Shown: piece by piece, positions 34,070 to 43,935 of the stretch
Numbering within the stretch: the stretch's first letter is position 1
Layout: each line of letters begins with the position of its first letter
DNA from: an uncultured Cyclobacteriaceae bacterium
GTDB lineage: Bacteria > Bacteroidota > Bacteroidia > Cytophagales > Cyclobacteriaceae
Length of the DNA: 64,000 nucleotides
Assembly (NCBI GenBank): GCA_937146645.1
Contig: CAKZRQ010000030.1
Location: 62,001-126,000 of the forward strand
Direction of reading: 5' to 3'
Program-made: the position numbers and the translations under genes
Notes under the pieces: model-generated
Told to the model about the DNA's origin: nothing
The model's input: the letters and a program-made list of their open reading frames with translations, nothing else
Database searches by the model: none

Positions 34070-35230
34070 TTATCGAATAGGAATTAATTTGACGAGTAAT
34101 CCGGTGCCCTCTGTGATGGCATATAAATAACCATCGGGGCTTTCCTGAACATCTCTTACCCTTCCAATATCCTGAAATAATATCTCCTGACCCAATGCAG
34201 TGGCGCCATCCATATCAACTCGGTTGATATGCATTTTTGCTAATGCACTAATTAGTATATCTCCTTTCCAGGCAGGATAACGATCAGAGGTCACCAGCGT
34301 CATTCCACATGTTGCAATAGAAGGTACATAGTAGGTGGTAGGTTGCTCCATCCCTTCTTTTTCGGTGATATCTGTAATTGGTGTTCCGTCATAGTTTTGG
34401 CCATAGGTGATCACGGGCCAGCCATAATTCTTACCCTTTTCAATCAGGTTTAGCTCATCTCCACCCATAGGTCCATGTTCCGACTCCCATAGCCTATCAT
34501 TTTCAAAATCATAGACCATGCCTTGCGGGTTCCTGTTTCCATACGTCCAAATAGAAGCAATAGCGCCGTCTACGTCCACAAATGGATTGTCCTCCGGAAT
34601 TCTTCCATCATCAAAAATTCTATGAATTTTACCGTGAGAGTTTGTTAAGTCCTGAGCATTCTCAGGCTTATTTCCTCTATCACCATTCGAGAAATAGAGA
34701 TAGTTATCATTATCAAAAACAATCCGACTTCCATAATGACGTCCCGCTTCCCAGGCTGGAGTAGTCACGATCAATTCTTCCTTATCGGTAATCTGATTCC
34801 CGTTCAGTTTGAATCTCATAATGGCCGTTGCACCGAGACTGTCGGGCATGGGTTTGCCATAGGCAATGTAAATCCATCCATTTTCAGAGTAATCTGGGTG
34901 AGTAGTAATATCCAGAAGACCTACCTGTCCATTGACGTATAATTCAGGAAGACCTTCCAACTTATCACCTGTGAATTGATCATCTTTAAACACAAGAATT
35001 TCCCCACTTCTTTCTGTAACCAGCATGGTCCCATCATCGAGCCAGGTCATGCCCCATGGATTGGTGAACTCAGTGTAAAGTGTGTCTAGATTGACAAGCA
35101 GCTTATCCGTTTGAACGGCGTAAGTCTCGTCAATCACTTCTGGAACTTCCTCAACTTTTTCCTGGCAATAGGAGAAAAGTAAAATGGGACCAAGGAGAAG
35201 AGAAAGAATGGAAATCTTTGAGGTTTTCAT
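34070..35230 (-). CDS. PQQ-type glucose/sorbosone dehydrogenase family protein
   Basis: 386 residues, exported (MKTSKISILSLLLGPILLFS, then YC; possible but imperfect lipobox). The six-bladed propeller of the GSDH family is visible: FTNPWGMTWLDDGTMLVTER, GQVGLLDITTHPDYSENGW, HYGSRIVFDNDNYLYFSNGD, YGNRNPQGMVYD and ESEHGPMGGDELNLIEKGKN. Members oxidise sugars with PQQ in the periplasm, often without a known substrate. No PQQ synthesis genes are seen here. Confidence 0.9.
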   Translation of the reverse strand: MKTSKISILSLLLGPILLFSYCQEKVEEVPEVIDETYAVQTDKLLVNLDTLYTEFTNPWGMTWLDDGTMLVTERSGEILVFKDDQFTGDKLEGLPELYVNGQVGLLDITTHPDYSENGWIYIAYGKPMPDSLGATAIMRFKLNGNQITDKEELIVTTPAWEAGRHYGSRIVFDNDNYLYFSNGDRGNKPENAQDLTNSHGKIHRIFDDGRIPEDNPFVDVDGAIASIWTYGNRNPQGMVYDFENDRLWESEHGPMGGDELNLIEKGKNYGWPVITYGQNYDGTPITDITEKEGMEQPTTYYVPSIATCGMTLVTSDRYPAWKGDILISALAKMHINRVDMDGATALGQEILFQDIGRVRDVQESPDGYLYAITEGTGLLVKLIPIR

Positions 35231-35302
35231 AGCTTCATTGTTTTACATGAAGTTACCAACAAATTCTTTAGACCGGAATTTTTGGACGAAAGACTTTCAA
35301 TC

Positions 35303-36334
35303 TTAAACCAAGACTTTCTTGTCTTTGGCTATTTGTTCAAATTCCCTAACCATTTTGCTGGACCCAATAAAAAGTGGCGTTCTTTGATGCAAAGCAGTGG
35401 GTTGAAGGTCAAGAATGGATTCTTTACCATTGGTGGCCAAAGCTCCTGCCTGATCCGCAATAAATGCTAAGGCATTGGCTTCATATAGTAGTCTTAACTT
35501 CCCTTCTGGATTCTTATGTGTGGCAGGATAGAGATAAATACCTCCTTTTAATAGATTTCTATGGAAGTCAGCTACTAGTGAACCAATGTATCTGGCTGCG
35601 TAATCTCGGCGCTTACATTCATCAATGTAGTCTTTGATACCTTCGTTCCATTGGTTCTGAAGCCCCTCATTAATTGAGTAAATCTTTCCATTGTCAGGAG
35701 CTTTAATGGAAGGGTGAGATAGGAAGAATTCACCAAGTGATGTCTCATAAGTAAAGCCATTCACTCCATGTCCAGTGGTGTAAACAAGCATGGTCGAAGA
35801 GCCATAAAGCACATAACCTGCTGCTACCTGATCACGTCCTGGTTGCATAACGTCTTCTTCCGTAATTGGACTTCCTTGGGGTGTTTTCCTTCTATAGATC
35901 GAAAAGATGGTACCAATACTGATGTTCACATCTATGTTCGAACTTCCGTCTAGTGGGTCGATGGCTACCACATATTTGCCAGAATTATTCTGCAGATCTA
36001 TCACAGAATCTTCTTCCTCAGAAACTATGGCACAGACTTCGCCACCTTTACTGAGCGCACGCATAAATCTGATGTTGGCGATCACATCGAGTTTTTGTTG
36101 TTCTTCACCCTGAACATTGGTTTGGCCAAAGGCACCTCCAATATTCGCAAGACCAGCTCGATTCGTTTCTCGGTTAACTATCTTTGCAGCGAGCGCAATA
36201 TCTCTGAGTAATTGAGAAAGCTCACCTGAAGCAAAAGGGAATTCACTTTGCTTCAGCTTGATAAAACGGTCGAGCGTAGTACCGACCGAGTAGGCCAGAC
36301 TGGTATTGTCTGGCTCATAAGGTAAAATTTTCAT
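35303..36334 (-). CDS. fbp: Fructose-1,6-bisphosphatase class I
   Basis: 343 residues. It carries the class I metal-site motif [22 protein letters not shown] and the preceding VSEEEDS acidic region. The substrate-binding part includes [22 protein letters not shown]. It is the gluconeogenic step from fructose-1,6-bisphosphate to fructose-6-phosphate in the cytoplasm. It is divergent from the second aspartokinase gene across 57 bases. Confidence 0.97.
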   Translation of the reverse strand: MKILPYEPDNTSLAYSVGTTLDRFIKLKQSEFPFASGELSQLLRDIALAAKIVNRETNRAGLANIGGAFGQTNVQGEEQQKLDVIANIRFMRALSKGGEVCAIVSEEEDSVIDLQNNSGKYVVAIDPLDGSSNIDVNISIGTIFSIYRRKTPQGSPITEEDVMQPGRDQVAAGYVLYGSSTMLVYTTGHGVNGFTYETSLGEFFLSHPSIKAPDNGKIYSINEGLQNQWNEGIKDYIDECKRRDYAARYIGSLVADFHRNLLKGGIYLYPATHKNPEGKLRLLYEANALAFIADQAGALATNGKESILDLQPTALHQRTPLFIGSSKMVREFEQIAKDKKVLV

Positions 36335-36391
36335 TTATAAGAAAAGTACAATTATTGGGTTTATACTTTAGAAAAGTAGCTAATATTTCTC

Positions 36392-37669
36392 ATGGCGAAA
36401 ACAATTGTTTACAAATTTGGAGGAGCTTCTGTCAAAGATTCGAATGCAGTAAAAAACATCCTTGAAATTTTGCGTAATCGATTGCGAAAAAATCATGTAA
36501 TCGTGGTTTCTGCAATGGGTAAGATGACCAATCTTCTTGAGTCTATTTTAATTCAAAAAATTGAGGGAAAGGATTATTCTTCAAATAGTGCAATTTTAAA
36601 AGAATTTCATTTAGGAGTTTCAAGGGACTTGTTTCCTAAAACTCATCCCATTTTCTCTCAAATAGAAAATGAATGCATGAGACTCCAAGGTGTGTTGGAA
36701 TCATCCAGTACTTCAGATGATTATGATGTTCTTTATGATAAAGTAGTGTGCTTTGGAGAGTTGCTCTCCACCAGAATAGTGATGGAGTATCTTTGCCAGG
36801 AGGGCATGACTTCTGTCTGGTATGATGCCAGGCAACTGATCCAAACTAATGATGAATTTAGGTTTGCTAAAGTAGATTGGGCGGGGACTAAGAGGAATTG
36901 TGAAAAGCTATTATGGCCAATTCTTTCACAGTTTCCTGTAATTACGCAAGGATTCATCGCTGGAACGAAGGATGGGCAAAGTACCACATTAGGTCGTGAG
37001 GGTTCCGATTTTTCAGCCGCGATTTTAGCGACTTCTCTTGGTGCTTCTTCGGTAACGATCTGGAAGGATGTTCCTGGAGTTTTAAATGGAGATCCCAAAA
37101 TTTTTGAGGAAACCATAAAATTCGATGAACTGGGATATAGTCAAGCAGCAGAAATGACTTTTTATGGGGCTTCTGTAATTCATCCGAAAACAATTAAACC
37201 ACTGGCTCAAAAACAAATCCCATTATTGGTTAGGTCTTTTATTGATCCTGACGGGGAGGGAACAAGAATTCATCAAAATGCAAATGCTGAACTGATTCCG
37301 ACTTTCATCCTAAAGAAAAATCAAATTCTAATCAGCTTCCGAGTCAAGGATTTTACCTTCTCAGAAGAGAAGCATTTGAGGATGATTTATACCGAATTGG
37401 ATAAACTTAAGCTCAAGGTGAATATGCTTCAAACGGCTGCCATCAGCATAAGCATAGTTATCGATGCGGAAAGGTTTAAACTTGCCCAATTATTGGAATC
37501 CTTAAAGGAGGAATTTTCTATCCTTTATAATGAGAACCTTGAATTACTGACTATTCTAAATGGTGATCGTCAGCTACTCGAACGGCATATCGAAGGATAC
37601 GATGTGTTGTTAGAGCAGGAGACCAGACACAGTTTACAGGTGGTGAGAAATCGCAAGAAGGAAAGTTGA
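36392..37669 (+). CDS. lysC: Monofunctional aspartate kinase
   Basis: 425 residues. The kinase motifs are VYKFGGASVKDSNAVKNI, CFGELLSTRIVMEYL and TLGREGSDFSAAILATSL, followed by VWKDVPGVLNGDPK-like substrate loops. The C-terminal 140 residues or so look ACT-like but are diverged. It is a second aspartokinase besides thrA, probably feeding lysine/diaminopimelate. The assignment to lysine is inference. It has no Thr- or Lys-rich leader like thrA. Its stop directly abuts that of the convergent kinase gene. Confidence 0.92.
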   Translation: MAKTIVYKFGGASVKDSNAVKNILEILRNRLRKNHVIVVSAMGKMTNLLESILIQKIEGKDYSSNSAILKEFHLGVSRDLFPKTHPIFSQIENECMRLQGVLESSSTSDDYDVLYDKVVCFGELLSTRIVMEYLCQEGMTSVWYDARQLIQTNDEFRFAKVDWAGTKRNCEKLLWPILSQFPVITQGFIAGTKDGQSTTLGREGSDFSAAILATSLGASSVTIWKDVPGVLNGDPKIFEETIKFDELGYSQAAEMTFYGASVIHPKTIKPLAQKQIPLLVRSFIDPDGEGTRIHQNANAELIPTFILKKNQILISFRVKDFTFSEEKHLRMIYTELDKLKLKVNMLQTAAISISIVIDAERFKLAQLLESLKEEFSILYNENLELLTILNGDRQLLERHIEGYDVLLEQETRHSLQVVRNRKKES

Positions 37670-38545
37670 TTATTTGGTGAATCGATTGACGATTCGCTCG
37701 ATAGGAGGGAGATAGGCGGATCCGAAAAGATTCAAATGAACCAAAAGTGGATATAGATTGTAGACTCCGATCCTAGATTCAAAATCCGGTTCCAGTGGAA
37801 ATACGGATTCATAAGCCTCATAAAATTTATTGTCAAAGCCACCAAATAACCGGCTAAAGGCGATATCCATTTCTCTATGACCGAAGTAAACTGCTGGATC
37901 GATGAGGCAGGGTTGTCCATCCTTGGTGCTGATGACATTGCCTGACCATAAATCACCATGAAGAAGTGAAGGCTTTTCGTCTGGAAAGAATCCTTGAATC
38001 ATAGGGTAGAGACCCTGGAAGCTTTTTAAAAACTCGAGTGATATTAATTTATCGAAATAAGCTTTGCCCAGAAGGGGCTCTAATCTATGCTCAATAAAAA
38101 AGTCAATCCATGAGTCCTCGAAATGATTCCTTTGAACGAGCGTTGCAATAAAGTTGTCCTTTGCCAGACCGAACGAAGAAGAAGAGCTCAAATGGAGGTG
38201 TGCCATCCCGAGACCAAGATTTTCCCAATAATCCAAATGATGTCTGCCTGAGGGAATAAATTCGGTCAATAAGAAGTTATAATCCCCAATTCTACCGGCT
38301 CCAAATACTTCTGGAACTTTCAGAAAAGTAGATTCCCGGAGAAGCTTTAACCCCTCCGATTCCATTTTCAGAATATCACGTTCATGCTCGAAATTGACTT
38401 TGAGAAAAAAATCACCTGCCGTAGAGATGAGCCGAATCCCTTGGTTATGATTACCTGCCGCGATTAGCGAAACGGATTTCAGATGTACAAAAGGATCAAT
38501 GTACTCCTGCAAAACTCTTTCGTAAATCTCATTATGATCAAGCAT
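37670..38545 (-). CDS. Fructosamine/ketosamine kinase family protein
   Basis: 291 residues of the fructosamine-3-kinase family. The catalytic loop is LLHGDLWSGNVIS and the metal loop is CLIDPAVYFGHREMDIAFS. The N-terminus has the LISTAGDFFLKVN lysine motif. It phosphorylates sugar adducts on proteins or amines (deglycation) or ribulosamines. The adjacent upstream gene is a low-molecular-weight phosphatase, eight bases overlapping. This pairing recurs in bacteria and suggests both act on Amadori products, which is inference. Confidence 0.9.
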   Translation of the reverse strand: MLDHNEIYERVLQEYIDPFVHLKSVSLIAAGNHNQGIRLISTAGDFFLKVNFEHERDILKMESEGLKLLRESTFLKVPEVFGAGRIGDYNFLLTEFIPSGRHHLDYWENLGLGMAHLHLSSSSSFGLAKDNFIATLVQRNHFEDSWIDFFIEHRLEPLLGKAYFDKLISLEFLKSFQGLYPMIQGFFPDEKPSLLHGDLWSGNVISTKDGQPCLIDPAVYFGHREMDIAFSRLFGGFDNKFYEAYESVFPLEPDFESRIGVYNLYPLLVHLNLFGSAYLPPIERIVNRFTK

Positions 38546-39023
38546 GGCTTGGGCGTTCTGCTAAAATTTTTTCCAGGAGTCGATCTGTGGAATCATTCAG
38601 AATTTCGAAGACATTTTCAAAGCCTTGCTCGCCACCATAATACGGGTCTGGAACGGACAAACTTTCTGGATGATCCTGTAGACTTCTAATCAGGAGCATT
38701 TCATTATCGGTCTTTTGTTCACTCCCCGGAACAAGCTTCAGATTCGATAAATTATTCTCATCCATGGCGAGAATGTAATCGAAGTTTTTGAAATCTCGGC
38801 TGGTCACCTGTCTACCTCGATGATCGATTTGGATACCATATTTCTTACCAGTATTGATGGTTCGATGATCTGGAAGCTCACCGATATGATAATCCGAAGT
38901 GCCAGCGCTATCTATAAAAAATTGATCTTTTAAACCTCTTTCCTCTACTTTCTTTTGGAAGAGGCCTTCAGCCAAAGGGGATCTGCAAATATTCCCGAGG
39001 CAAACGAATAAAACCTTGATCAC
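38538..39023 (-). CDS. Low-molecular-weight protein tyrosine phosphatase family
   Basis: 161 residues with the P-loop VLFVCLGNICRSPLAEGLF (Cys nucleophile in CX5R) and the acid motif DPYYGGEQGF. It starts with GTG (39023), as no ATG is in place. Its end overlaps the fructosamine kinase start by eight bases. The context points to a ketosamine-phosphate or ribose-phosphate phosphatase rather than a true protein phosphatase. The latter cannot be excluded. Confidence 0.92.
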   Translation of the reverse strand: MIKVLFVCLGNICRSPLAEGLFQKKVEERGLKDQFFIDSAGTSDYHIGELPDHRTINTGKKYGIQIDHRGRQVTSRDFKNFDYILAMDENNLSNLKLVPGSEQKTDNEMLLIRSLQDHPESLSVPDPYYGGEQGFENVFEILNDSTDRLLEKILAERPSHA

Positions 39024-39163
39024 TTTAAAAAACGGCTATTTAAATGCGGATTGAAAATAGCAAAATTTAGAATCAATTGCATCAAGAGGTTGATTTCAAG
39101 ATTCAAGCTGTCAGATGCGAGGTTCTTAAAAATACTATTGGACAATAATGCTACTTTTGAAAG

Positions 39164-40411
39164 ATGAAATTTTGGTATCGTCTGGGCCTACATTCTTTGG
39201 ATCTTTTCCTTCCAGTACTTGCCTTGTCGGGTGAAAAAATGAAGATTTTTGCCCAAGGTAGAAAAGGTGTTTTCGATCAAATTTCTTCTTTTAGAAAAGA
39301 CCATCCTGGTGAACTCGTTTGGATTCACGTGGCCTCACTTGGGGAATATGAACAAGCCAAACCGGTCATTAAGGAAATCAAAAAGAGGAAACCTGAGTAT
39401 CTGATCGCTGTAAGTTTTTTTAGCCCATCAGGATATGAACCGGTAAAGAAAAAGCCTCAGGAAAATGTGGATTTCATTACCTATCTCCCGCTTGATCTCA
39501 GAAAGAATGCTGAGAGGTTCATATCTGAATTAAACCCGTCCTTTTCAGTTTTTGTCAAGTATGATCTTTGGTATGAGTACATCATGGTGCTCAAGGAGCG
39601 GAAAATCCCCACTTTTCTGATATCGGCTCTCTTTAGGCCGAGCCAAAGATATTTCAAATCAGATGGGTTTTTTCAAGACTTACTTAAGCAGTTAGACCAT
39701 ATTTTTACTCAAGACCAGCCCAGTATTGATCTCCTGGATACCATCCAGTATTCAGACCACACCCTGGCAGGTGACACGCGTTTCGATCGGGTGGCAGAAA
39801 ATGCGAAAAATCCCAAGCCCTTTCCCCAGTTGAAAACCTGGATTGGTAAAAAGGAGGTGATTGTTTTAGGATCGGTTTGGGAAGAGGATATGAAAATTCT
39901 CATTCCCTTGATGAATGCTAATAAAGAATTCAAATGGATTGTGGCTCCTCATGATTTGGATCAAGGGAAGATGAGGGAATGGTCTAAAAGATTAACCCTT
40001 CGATCGGCCTTCTATTCTAAAGCTGGCTGGAATGATTCTCCAAATGTTCTTTTCCTGGATACCATCGGAATGCTTTCCTCAGTATATCAGTTCGCGAAAA
40101 TCGCTTATGTTGGAGGGGCTTTCGGAAGTGGGTTACATAATATTCTCGAGCCGATTGGATTCCATGTACCAGTGATTTTTGGAAAAGTTAGGCTAGCTTC
40201 AAAATTCCCTGAAGCCAAAATTAGTCAAGAAAAAGGCTGTGCTTTTGAGGTGGAGGATCTAAAAAGTCTTCGTGAGTCCTTTGATTATCTTCAGGAGGAA
40301 AGAAACTATCAAGTTTCCAGAACTGCTGCAGAAAACTGGCTCAATGAAAACCTTGGCGCCTCCAGAAAAATATGTGATAAAGTCGATTTAATTTTGGAGG
40401 ATGAAAGGTAG
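39164..40411 (+). CDS. waaA: 3-deoxy-D-manno-octulosonic acid transferase (Kdo transferase)
   Basis: 415 residues of the GT30 family. Seen: WIHVASLGEYEQAKPVIKEIK (acceptor-binding Glu), PLDLRKNAERFISELNPS, FVKYDLWYEYIMVLKER, and the late VGGAFGSGLHNILEP (CMP-Kdo site). It attaches Kdo to lipid A precursor at the inner membrane. Unlike many homologues there is no long N-terminal membrane anchor. A TACTTTTG -7 element at 39152-39159 would put the RNA start at or near the ATG (39164), suggesting leaderless translation. It overlaps rsgA by 11 bases. Confidence 0.95.
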   Translation: MKFWYRLGLHSLDLFLPVLALSGEKMKIFAQGRKGVFDQISSFRKDHPGELVWIHVASLGEYEQAKPVIKEIKKRKPEYLIAVSFFSPSGYEPVKKKPQENVDFITYLPLDLRKNAERFISELNPSFSVFVKYDLWYEYIMVLKERKIPTFLISALFRPSQRYFKSDGFFQDLLKQLDHIFTQDQPSIDLLDTIQYSDHTLAGDTRFDRVAENAKNPKPFPQLKTWIGKKEVIVLGSVWEEDMKILIPLMNANKEFKWIVAPHDLDQGKMREWSKRLTLRSAFYSKAGWNDSPNVLFLDTIGMLSSVYQFAKIAYVGGAFGSGLHNILEPIGFHVPVIFGKVRLASKFPEAKISQEKGCAFEVEDLKSLRESFDYLQEERNYQVSRTAAENWLNENLGASRKICDKVDLILEDER

Positions 40412-41324
40412 AGTGATCAAATCGACAGGCAGCTGGTATGAGGTCGATACCGGTGAATCTTTGATCTCTTCAAGGCTCAAAGGAAAATTTAAGCAAGCCG
40501 GTCTTAAGCTTACAAATCCAATTGCCGTGGGAGACTGGGTAGAAATCGAAGTAGAGCCAAACCAGGAAACTGGTATTATTCGAGAAATAGTGCCGCGAGA
40601 GAATTATGTAATTCGAAAGTCTACTCGGAAAAAGCACTTTTCACACATCATTGCTAGTAATGTGGATCAGGCCATGCTAATGGTCACCATGCAAAGACCG
40701 AGGACTTCATTTGGGTTTATCGATAGGTTTTTGGTGTCTATTGAAAGCTTTCGGATTCCAGGAATTATCGTCGTCAACAAGATGGATCAAATGGAGGGAG
40801 AGGATGCAGAAGAGTGGCTTCAGGATATCCATGAAATCTATGAGCCTTTGGGTTACCAGGTCATAGAAACTTCAGCTTTGAATGATGAATCATCGCAGGA
40901 AACTTTTAAGCCGTATTTGAAGGGAAAGACTACTCTAATTGCGGGACACTCGGGAGTAGGGAAGTCTACACTTCTCAATTCCCTGGTAGAAAAAGCAGAT
41001 CAGGTTACCCAGGAAATTTCAGATTACACTACCAAGGGTTTACACACTACGACTTTTGCGGAGCTATTTAAATTGGAGTATGAAGGCTCATTAATTGATA
41101 CTCCTGGGATAAAGGAATTCGGAATTCTTGATGTAGAAGACACAGAGCTCTCGCATTATTTCCCGGAGATGAGAGAATATTTGGGTCAGTGCAAATACAA
41201 TGATTGCAAGCATGTGAATGAACCAGGATGCATGATTTTACAGAAGTTAGAAGAGGGTTATATTCATCCCTATCGATACCAGAGTTACCTCAACATTCTC
41301 CATGAGGAGGACAGCCATAGATAG
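40401..41324 (+). CDS. rsgA: Small ribosomal subunit biogenesis GTPase RsgA
   Basis: 307 residues, circularly permuted GTPase. The N-terminal OB-fold is followed by G4 VVNKMDQ, G1 AGHSGVGKSTLLNSL, G3 DTPGIKEFGI and a C-terminal zinc motif CKYNDCKHVNEPGC. It binds 30S subunits late in assembly. Its start overlaps waaA by 11 bases. Confidence 0.96.
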   Translation: MKGRVIKSTGSWYEVDTGESLISSRLKGKFKQAGLKLTNPIAVGDWVEIEVEPNQETGIIREIVPRENYVIRKSTRKKHFSHIIASNVDQAMLMVTMQRPRTSFGFIDRFLVSIESFRIPGIIVVNKMDQMEGEDAEEWLQDIHEIYEPLGYQVIETSALNDESSQETFKPYLKGKTTLIAGHSGVGKSTLLNSLVEKADQVTQEISDYTTKGLHTTTFAELFKLEYEGSLIDTPGIKEFGILDVEDTELSHYFPEMREYLGQCKYNDCKHVNEPGCMILQKLEEGYIHPYRYQSYLNILHEEDSHR

Positions 41325-41330
41325 ACTAAT

Positions 41331-41361
41331 TTTGAAAGGTTAGAGAATTGCTCTAATTTCG
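41331..41361 (+). promoter_or_regulatory. Promoter of phosphoribosyltransferase-panB operon
   Basis: TTTG (41331-41334), 19 bases, then TAATTTCG (41354-41361), one mismatch from TAnnTTTG. It is 21 bases before the ATG at 41383, a typical Bacteroidota arrangement. Confidence 0.6.
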
Positions 41362-41382
41362 ATTTTACTAGTCATAAGACTC

Positions 41383-41874
41383 ATGATTCAAGTTTTAAAT
41401 CATCAACAGGTTCAAAAGAAAGTCACCCGAATGGCTTATGAGATATATGAGAGAAATCTCAAATCCAAAGGTGTAGTCATTGCCGGTATTTCTGGAATGG
41501 GAAAGATTTTGGCTCGCTTACTCACTGAAGAACTCCGGGCCATTTCTCCTTTGGAAATTGAAGAGATGGAAGTCATTCTTGATAAATCCAACATTAACAG
41601 TGAAAATGTGGAACTGTCAGATGAATTGGATTTTGAAGGTAAGACGGCTATTCTGGTAGATGATGTATTGAATACAGGGAGAACTTTGGTCTATGCTTTG
41701 AACCCATTTTTAGATACCAAGGCTGATAAAATTGAAATAGCCGTTTTGGTGAATAGGAGCCATGGCAAGTATCCTTTGAAACCCGATTATACGGGATTTG
41801 AATTATCCACGACTTTAAATGAACATATTCTGGTTGATCTTTCGAAATCGGAATTCGTCGTCCATCTTCAATAA
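41383..41874 (+). CDS. Phosphoribosyltransferase family protein (PyrR-like)
   Basis: 163 residues with the PRPP-binding motif AILVDDVLNTGRTLVYAL near residue 90. The N- and C-terminal parts (VIAGISGMGKILARLLTEEL; VLVNRSHGKYPLKPDYTG) resemble PyrR/type I phosphoribosyltransferases. Substrate unknown: it could be a uracil or orotate-type enzyme or a regulator. Three bases separate it from panB, so they are co-transcribed. Confidence 0.82.
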   Translation: MIQVLNHQQVQKKVTRMAYEIYERNLKSKGVVIAGISGMGKILARLLTEELRAISPLEIEEMEVILDKSNINSENVELSDELDFEGKTAILVDDVLNTGRTLVYALNPFLDTKADKIEIAVLVNRSHGKYPLKPDYTGFELSTTLNEHILVDLSKSEFVVHLQ

Positions 41875-41877
41875 ACT

Positions 41878-42699
41878 ATGTCTGTTCATTCTTCAGCCAA
41901 TATTAAGAGAATAACTACCCATGTCCTTCAGGAGATGAAGGATCGGGGAGAAAAGATATCCATGCTTACCGCCTATGATTATTCCATGGCGAAAATTGTG
42001 GATGCAGCTGGGATCGACATCGTGCTTGTTGGAGACTCCGCTTCCAATGTCATGGCGGGTCACGAGACCACTCTTCCTATCACTTTAGATCAAATGATTT
42101 ACCATGCTTCGGCTGTGGTTAGAGCGGTAAAGAGATCATTTATCGTTGTTGATATTCCTTTTGGAAGCTATCAGGGAAACAGCTCTGAAGCTCTTCGCTC
42201 TGCGATTCGAATCATGAAGGAATCCGGTGCACATGCAATTAAGGTAGAAGGAGGAGCTGAGATCAAAGAATCTGTGGTGAGAATATTAAGCGCAGGAGTT
42301 CCAGTCATGGGACACCTCGGGCTAACCCCACAATCCATCTACAAATTTGGGACGTATACAGTTCGGGCGAAGGAGGAAGCTGAAGCCGAAAAGCTCCTTG
42401 AGGACGCCAAAATTCTCGAGGAATGTGGCTGTTTCGCCATTGTACTTGAGAAGATTCCTGCTTCACTAGCTAAGAAAGTGGCAGAAACTGTGTCAATTCC
42501 AGTGATTGGTATAGGAGCAGGAGGGGATGTTGATGGTCAGGTTTTGGTGATGCATGACATGCTTGGAATTACTCAGGAATTTAAACCAAGATTTTTGCGG
42601 CAGTATGCGGATCTTCAAGGAATCATGACTGAGGCTTTTACCCAATACATTAAGGATGTGAAGAATAAAGACTTCCCGAATGAGTCTGAGAGCTATTAA
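41878..42699 (+). CDS. panB: 3-methyl-2-oxobutanoate hydroxymethyltransferase
   Basis: 273 residues, the usual length. Family motifs: [55 protein letters not shown] and [20 protein letters not shown]. It makes ketopantoate from alpha-ketoisovalerate and methylene-tetrahydrofolate in pantothenate/CoA synthesis. A bidirectional terminator follows five bases after the stop. Confidence 0.97.
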   Translation: MSVHSSANIKRITTHVLQEMKDRGEKISMLTAYDYSMAKIVDAAGIDIVLVGDSASNVMAGHETTLPITLDQMIYHASAVVRAVKRSFIVVDIPFGSYQGNSSEALRSAIRIMKESGAHAIKVEGGAEIKESVVRILSAGVPVMGHLGLTPQSIYKFGTYTVRAKEEAEAEKLLEDAKILEECGCFAIVLEKIPASLAKKVAETVSIPVIGIGAGGDVDGQVLVMHDMLGITQEFKPRFLRQYADLQGIMTEAFTQYIKDVKNKDFPNESESY

Positions 42700-42703
42700 A
42701 AAG

Positions 42704-42730
42704 AAAAAGCCGGTTAAACCGGCTTTATTT
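42704..42730. terminator. Bidirectional terminator between panB and GH57 gene
   Basis: Arms AAAGCCGG (42706-42713) and CCGGCTTT (42719-42726) around TTAAA. T-rich tracts are present on both strands. Confidence 0.88.
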
Positions 42731-42732
42731 TC

Positions 42733-43935
42733 TTAGGCGGGTACTCCCGCTTTTTCTTTTACTCGTAAAATGAAATCACTCAGAACATTCATGTAGTTTA
42801 TGAATGCATCATAAGGCGAATCATAGGGGCTGAAGTAGGAATGGATATCTCCATCAGACGCGAATTTGGTTGACATGTAATAGAAGTGATCCGATGTCTG
42901 GAGGTAATTCCAATCTCTTTGAATTTCAGGATCATCTATACTTTTTACCAATTTCTCCAGCTCATATAGTCTGTCAAAAGCTTCGTCCTGAAGATCGTTT
43001 CCAAGCCAGGCTGTTAAATCACGCTCTTCATCTGCCCAGGAAATCGGAACAGGAACGTGGATCATATCCACTGGTTTTGAATTGGCGAAAACCTCTGATG
43101 GGGTTGAGAAATTGAAACTCGTTCTGCTCAAAACTGCTTCAGGCAAACTTCTCATGAATTCAAAAATCCCTGTTTCTTCCCACTGGTGCTCTCCAAATGT
43201 TTCATAATCCATGAATAAATTTAAAACCTGCTCCTCCTGAGGAATAGCATTGATCCAATCGATGAATTTATCTACAGTCAATGGATAGTCTGACCAGGTT
43301 TTATTTCCGAACCTAAAGGCGATGTCATCAGAAAGCTGGAAATTCTTTAATAGCACCTTGAGCTTTGGATCATGAGCATTGCTGTACACATAGTTAGGGC
43401 TTTTCCACCCAAGAACGTGTTTTGCTCCTTCAGTGAGGACTCCGGCAAAGCCCATTTCGGAAATCATTTCACCTATTTCATCAGAATAAATAAGCTCTGT
43501 GTTTCTAAAGACTTTTGGCGTGTAGCCTCCAAAGTGTCTGCTCAACTTTTCCTTGTGCTGGTCTACACTCTTTTCAAATTCTTCTTTGCTCTTGAGTGAT
43601 GCTAGGGAATGGCTGTTAGTTTCCGTCAATAGCTCTACCTGACCGGTAGCCACTAGCCTTTGGAAGCTTTCTAGAACATCCGGAGCAAATTGCTCCATCT
43701 GATCCATAAAGGCACCAGAGATAGAAAAGGCAACTTTGAACTGACCAGGATGTCTTTCGATGAGCTCCTGAAGTAGAGCATTCATAGGAAGGTAGCATTT
43801 CTGCGCCACCTTTCTTATTACACTTCTGTTTAGGAAGTCATCCCAGTAATAATGATCGTCGCCGATATCAAAAAATCTATAGGGTTTGATCCTATACGGT
43901 TGATGAACTTGAAAATAAAAACAGATCGTTCTCAT
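42733..43935 (-). CDS. Family GH57 glycoside hydrolase (alpha-amylase-like)
   Basis: 400 residues of GH57 type: N-terminal FYFQVHQPYRIKPYRFFDIG, a likely catalytic Glu in LLTETNSHSL (about 105), and FMDYETFGEHQW (about 242-251) bearing the acid Asp/Glu pair. No signal peptide, so it would act on alpha-glucan in the cytoplasm. It overlaps the glycosyltransferase gene by four bases and is third in the operon GH133-GT4-GH57, a conserved Bacteroidota alpha-glucan (glycogen) cluster. Confidence 0.92.
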   Translation of the reverse strand: MRTICFYFQVHQPYRIKPYRFFDIGDDHYYWDDFLNRSVIRKVAQKCYLPMNALLQELIERHPGQFKVAFSISGAFMDQMEQFAPDVLESFQRLVATGQVELLTETNSHSLASLKSKEEFEKSVDQHKEKLSRHFGGYTPKVFRNTELIYSDEIGEMISEMGFAGVLTEGAKHVLGWKSPNYVYSNAHDPKLKVLLKNFQLSDDIAFRFGNKTWSDYPLTVDKFIDWINAIPQEEQVLNLFMDYETFGEHQWEETGIFEFMRSLPEAVLSRTSFNFSTPSEVFANSKPVDMIHVPVPISWADEERDLTAWLGNDLQDEAFDRLYELEKLVKSIDDPEIQRDWNYLQTSDHFYYMSTKFASDGDIHSYFSPYDSPYDAFINYMNVLSDFILRVKEKAGVPA

